From an uncultured Muribaculaceae bacterium (GTDB taxonomy: Bacteria; Bacteroidota; Bacteroidia; Bacteroidales; Muribaculaceae), in assembly GCA_944320595.1 (NCBI GenBank), contig CALUIB010000022.1:1-44102 (forward strand): a DNA stretch of 44,102 bases, given 5' to 3'. Below are positions 41,850-44,102 of this stretch, piece after piece (the stretch's first letter is position 1; each line of letters opens with the position of its first letter). Below the pieces are notes generated by a model. It was not told the origin of the DNA, ran no database searches, and saw only the letters and a list, made by a program, of their open reading frames with translations. A program made the translations under genes and the position numbers.

Positions 41850-44102
41850 TTACTGAGCCTCCTGCTCGGAGTTCTCAACCTCGGCAAGCTCTTCCTTCAC
41901 GCCGGGGGCATCCATATCCTCGGTATTGTAAACAATCAGTTTCTCGTATTCGCGCAAACCTGTACCGGCAGGTATCAAGTGGCCGCAAATCACATTCTCC
42001 TTCATGCCCTCAAGGTAGTCAACCTTGCCATTGATGGCAGCCTCGTTGAGCACCTTGGTGGTTTCCTGGAACGATGCAGCCGACATGAAGCTAGACGTTT
42101 GCAGTGCGGCGCGAGTGATACCTTGCAGTATCTGCTCGGAAGTTGCAGGAACGGCATCGCGCACTTGCACAATCTTCAAGTCACGGCGCTTCAGTGCCGA
42201 GTTCTCGTCGCGCAGCTTGCGAGTAGTGATTATCTGCCCTGCCTGCACATTCTGCGAGTCGCCCGGGTCGGTTACCACCTTCTTGCCCCAAATACGGTCG
42301 TTCTCGTCCATGAATTCGCGCTTGTCAACGATTTGCTGTTCGAGGAACAACGTGTCGCCCGGGTCGAGGATGCACACCTTGCGCATCATCTGGCGCACGA
42401 TAACCTCGAAGTGTTTGTCGTTGATTTTCACACCCTGCAAGCGGTACACGTCTTGCACCTCGTTGACGATGTAATCCTGCACAGCCGTCGGACCCTTGAT
42501 GTTAAGAATGTCGGTCGGCGTGATGGCACCGTCCGAAAGCGGCGTACCGGCACGCACGAAGTCGTTGTCCTGCACAAGTATCTGTTTCGACAGCGGAACA
42601 AGGTAAGCTTTCTTATCGCCTTCGCCCGTCTTAGGCGTTACAATGATTTCGCGGTTACCACGCTTGATTTTGCCAAACGATACTTCACCGTCGATTTCGC
42701 TCACCACGGCAGGATTCGACGGGTTGCGAGCCTCGAACAGCTCGGTTACACGTGGCAGACCACCCGTGATGTCGCCTGCACTACCGGCGGCGCGCGGTAT
42801 CTTCACGAACACCTCGCCTTGCTTTATCTCGTCGCCCTCGTTCACCATAAGGTGAGCGTTAACAGGCAGCGAATAAGTCTTCACAAGGTTTCCGTTGTTG
42901 TCATATAGGTCGGCCTCGGGTACCTTTGTACGATCCTTCGACTCGATGATTATCTTTTCGCTGTTGCCCGACGTTTCATCGATTTCCTCGCGGTAAGTGA
43001 CACCTTCCACGAAATTGTTGAACTTCACCTTACCGGTAACTTCCGAAACGATAACTGCATTGAACGGGTCCCATTCGCATATCACGTCGCCCTTCTTCAC
43101 CATGTCGCCCGGTTTCTTGAAAATCTTCGAGCCGTATGAGATGTTGGCAGTCGTGAGCACCATCTTCGTCGTCGGCTCGATGATGCGCATTTCGGCCATA
43201 CGTCCAACAACCACCTCGTGGTCTTCGCAGGGCACAGTACGCAATTCGTCGATTTCAAGCAGACCGTCGTAGCGAGAGGTAATAGACGACACGGCGGCAA
43301 TGTTAGATGCCACACCACCGACGTGGAATGTGCGGAGCGTAAGCTGCGTACCCGGCTCGCCAATCGACTGTGCCGCGATAACGCCCACGGCCTCGCCCTT
43401 CTGCACCATGCGGTTGGTGGCAAGGTTGCGGCCATAACACTTGGCGCAAACGCCCTTCTTGGCCTCGCAAGTGAGCACCGAACGGATTTCCACCGACTCA
43501 ATCGGCGAATCGTTGATGCGCTGTGCGGCCTCGTCGTTGATTTCCTCGCCGCTCTTCACTATCACTTCGCCAGTGATGGGGTCCACAATGTCGTGAACCG
43601 AAACACGGCCAAGTATTCGCTCGCCGAGCGATGCTACCACATCCTCGTTATTCTTCACCTCGGTGCATACAAGTCCGCGCAGTGTGCCGCAGTCCTCCTC
43701 GGTGATTACCACGTCGTGAGCCACGTCCACCAGTCGGCGAGTGAGGTAACCAGCATCGGCAGTCTTCAATGCCGTGTCGGCAAGACCCTTACGAGCACCG
43801 TGGGTAGAGATGAAGTATTCCAGCACCGACAAGCCCTCCTTGAAGTTCGCAAGAATAGGGTTCTCGATGATTTGGCCGCCTTCGGCACCGCTCTTTTGCG
43901 GCTTTGCCATAAGACCACGCATACCCGAGAGCTGGCGAATCTGGTCCTTAGAACCACGTGCACCCGAGTCGAGCATCATGTAAACCGAGTTGAACCCTTG
44001 GTTGTCGGCGGCAAGCTGCTTCATCAGCGTGTCGGTGAGGCGCGAGTTGACGTGCGTCCATATATCGATAATCTGGTTGTAGCGTTCGGTGTTGGTGATG
44101 AA
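41850..44102 (-). CDS. rpoC: RNA polymerase subunit beta' (3' part)
   Basis: The last 750 codons of rpoC; the frame is open to the right edge (TTC at 44102), so the gene begins outside the window. Visible parts include [16 protein letters not shown], the bridge helix/trigger loop region ([39 protein letters not shown]), the second zinc site (EDCGT, then [14 protein letters not shown]) and [25 protein letters not shown]. The long insert in the jaw (about 42600-43250) and the acidic C-terminus ([14 protein letters not shown]) fit Bacteroidetes beta'. rpoB is expected just outside, to the right. Confidence 0.97.
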   Translation of the reverse strand, partial: FITNTERYNQIIDIWTHVNSRLTDTLMKQLAADNQGFNSVYMMLDSGARGSKDQIRQLSGMRGLMAKPQKSGAEGGQIIENPILANFKEGLSVLEYFISTHGARKGLADTALKTADAGYLTRRLVDVAHDVVITEEDCGTLRGLVCTEVKNNEDVVASLGERILGRVSVHDIVDPITGEVIVKSGEEINDEAAQRINDSPIESVEIRSVLTCEAKKGVCAKCYGRNLATNRMVQKGEAVGVIAAQSIGEPGTQLTLRTFHVGGVASNIAAVSSITSRYDGLLEIDELRTVPCEDHEVVVGRMAEMRIIEPTTKMVLTTANISYGSKIFKKPGDMVKKGDVICEWDPFNAVIVSEVTGKVKFNNFVEGVTYREEIDETSGNSEKIIIESKDRTKVPEADLYDNNGNLVKTYSLPVNAHLMVNEGDEIKQGEVFVKIPRAAGSAGDITGGLPRVTELFEARNPSNPAVVSEIDGEVSFGKIKRGNREIIVTPKTGEGDKKAYLVPLSKQILVQDNDFVRAGTPLSDGAITPTDILNIKGPTAVQDYIVNEVQDVYRLQGVKINDKHFEVIVRQMMRKVCILDPGDTLFLEQQIVDKREFMDENDRIWGKKVVTDPGDSQNVQAGQIITTRKLRDENSALKRRDLKIVQVRDAVPATSEQILQGITRAALQTSSFMSAASFQETTKVLNEAAINGKVDYLEGMKENVICGHLIPAGTGLREYEKLIVYNTEDMDAPGVKEELAEVENSEQEAQ

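Noticed and set aside
1-44102. CRISPR arrays, rRNA genes, prophage or intact transposase
   Set aside because: No regularly spaced direct repeats, rRNA signatures, phage structural genes or full transposase frames were seen.

Overview
The window looks like chromosomal DNA of a Bacteroidales species, a gut-type anaerobe, perhaps Muribaculaceae-like (family level is a guess). Pointers are the many promoters with the Bacteroidetes -7 box TAnnTTTG and a TTG/TTTG about 19-22 nt upstream, the near absence of Shine-Dalgarno sequences, the gliding/T9SS lipoprotein GldH, a PorE-type T9SS protein, three secreted proteins with T9SS sorting domains, NspC-type spermidine synthesis, an A-type flavodiiron protein and an acetate/succinate CoA-transferase. 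Most of the window is core genome of moderate-to-high GC.

Layout. 1-3000: a visibly AT-richer accessory block on the minus strand: an AraC regulator, a CAT-like O-acetyltransferase, a GNAT acetyltransferase and an HXXEE membrane protein broken by an in-frame TGA; a promoter, mini-ORF and terminator-like hairpin lie at the left edge. 3143-4674: trigger factor with promoter and terminator. 4703-9340 (minus): flavodiiron protein, then the tight operon TraB/GumN protein - gldH - HAD phosphatase - M24 peptidase. 9496-11252 (plus): two paralogous DUF2807 proteins built from GSG or GVG repeats. 11615-14113 (plus): a secreted GH2 beta-galactosidase. 14256-14327: tRNA-Arg(CCU). 14502-26576 (minus): nspC, pcrA/uvrD, dnaJ, grpE, ispE, CoA-transferase, a small membrane-anchored protein, ricT and RNase Y. 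26577-26882: a strongly structured gap between rny and zapA, a 6S-like RNA candidate. 26883-27480: zapA and a ZapB-like coiled coil. 27627-28215: a decayed RelE-type toxin-antitoxin pair. 28350-28541: rpsU with a long leader. 29068-39350 (plus): an operon of three T9SS cargo proteins (LamG/InlB-repeat protein, 1837-residue adhesin, M6 metalloprotease). 39497-39661: a small inverted-repeat element resembling a MITE. 39737-41722 (minus): a PorE-like lipoprotein. 41850 to the right edge (minus): the 3' part of rpoC.

How it fits together. Two themes stand out. First, type IX secretion: gldH, a PorE-like envelope anchor and a three-gene cargo operon ending in an M6 protease lie within 34 kb. Second, RNA turnover: RNase Y is followed 6 bp later by RicT, whose Bacillus subtilis homologue belongs to the Y-complex that steers RNase Y; here RicT carries a long basic, disordered, RNA-binding-like tail. 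At least three minus- or plus-strand genes share a related extended promoter element whose -7 box is framed by TGCA. The left block and the toxin-antitoxin site carry nonsense and frameshift lesions, pointing to decay of acquired genes.
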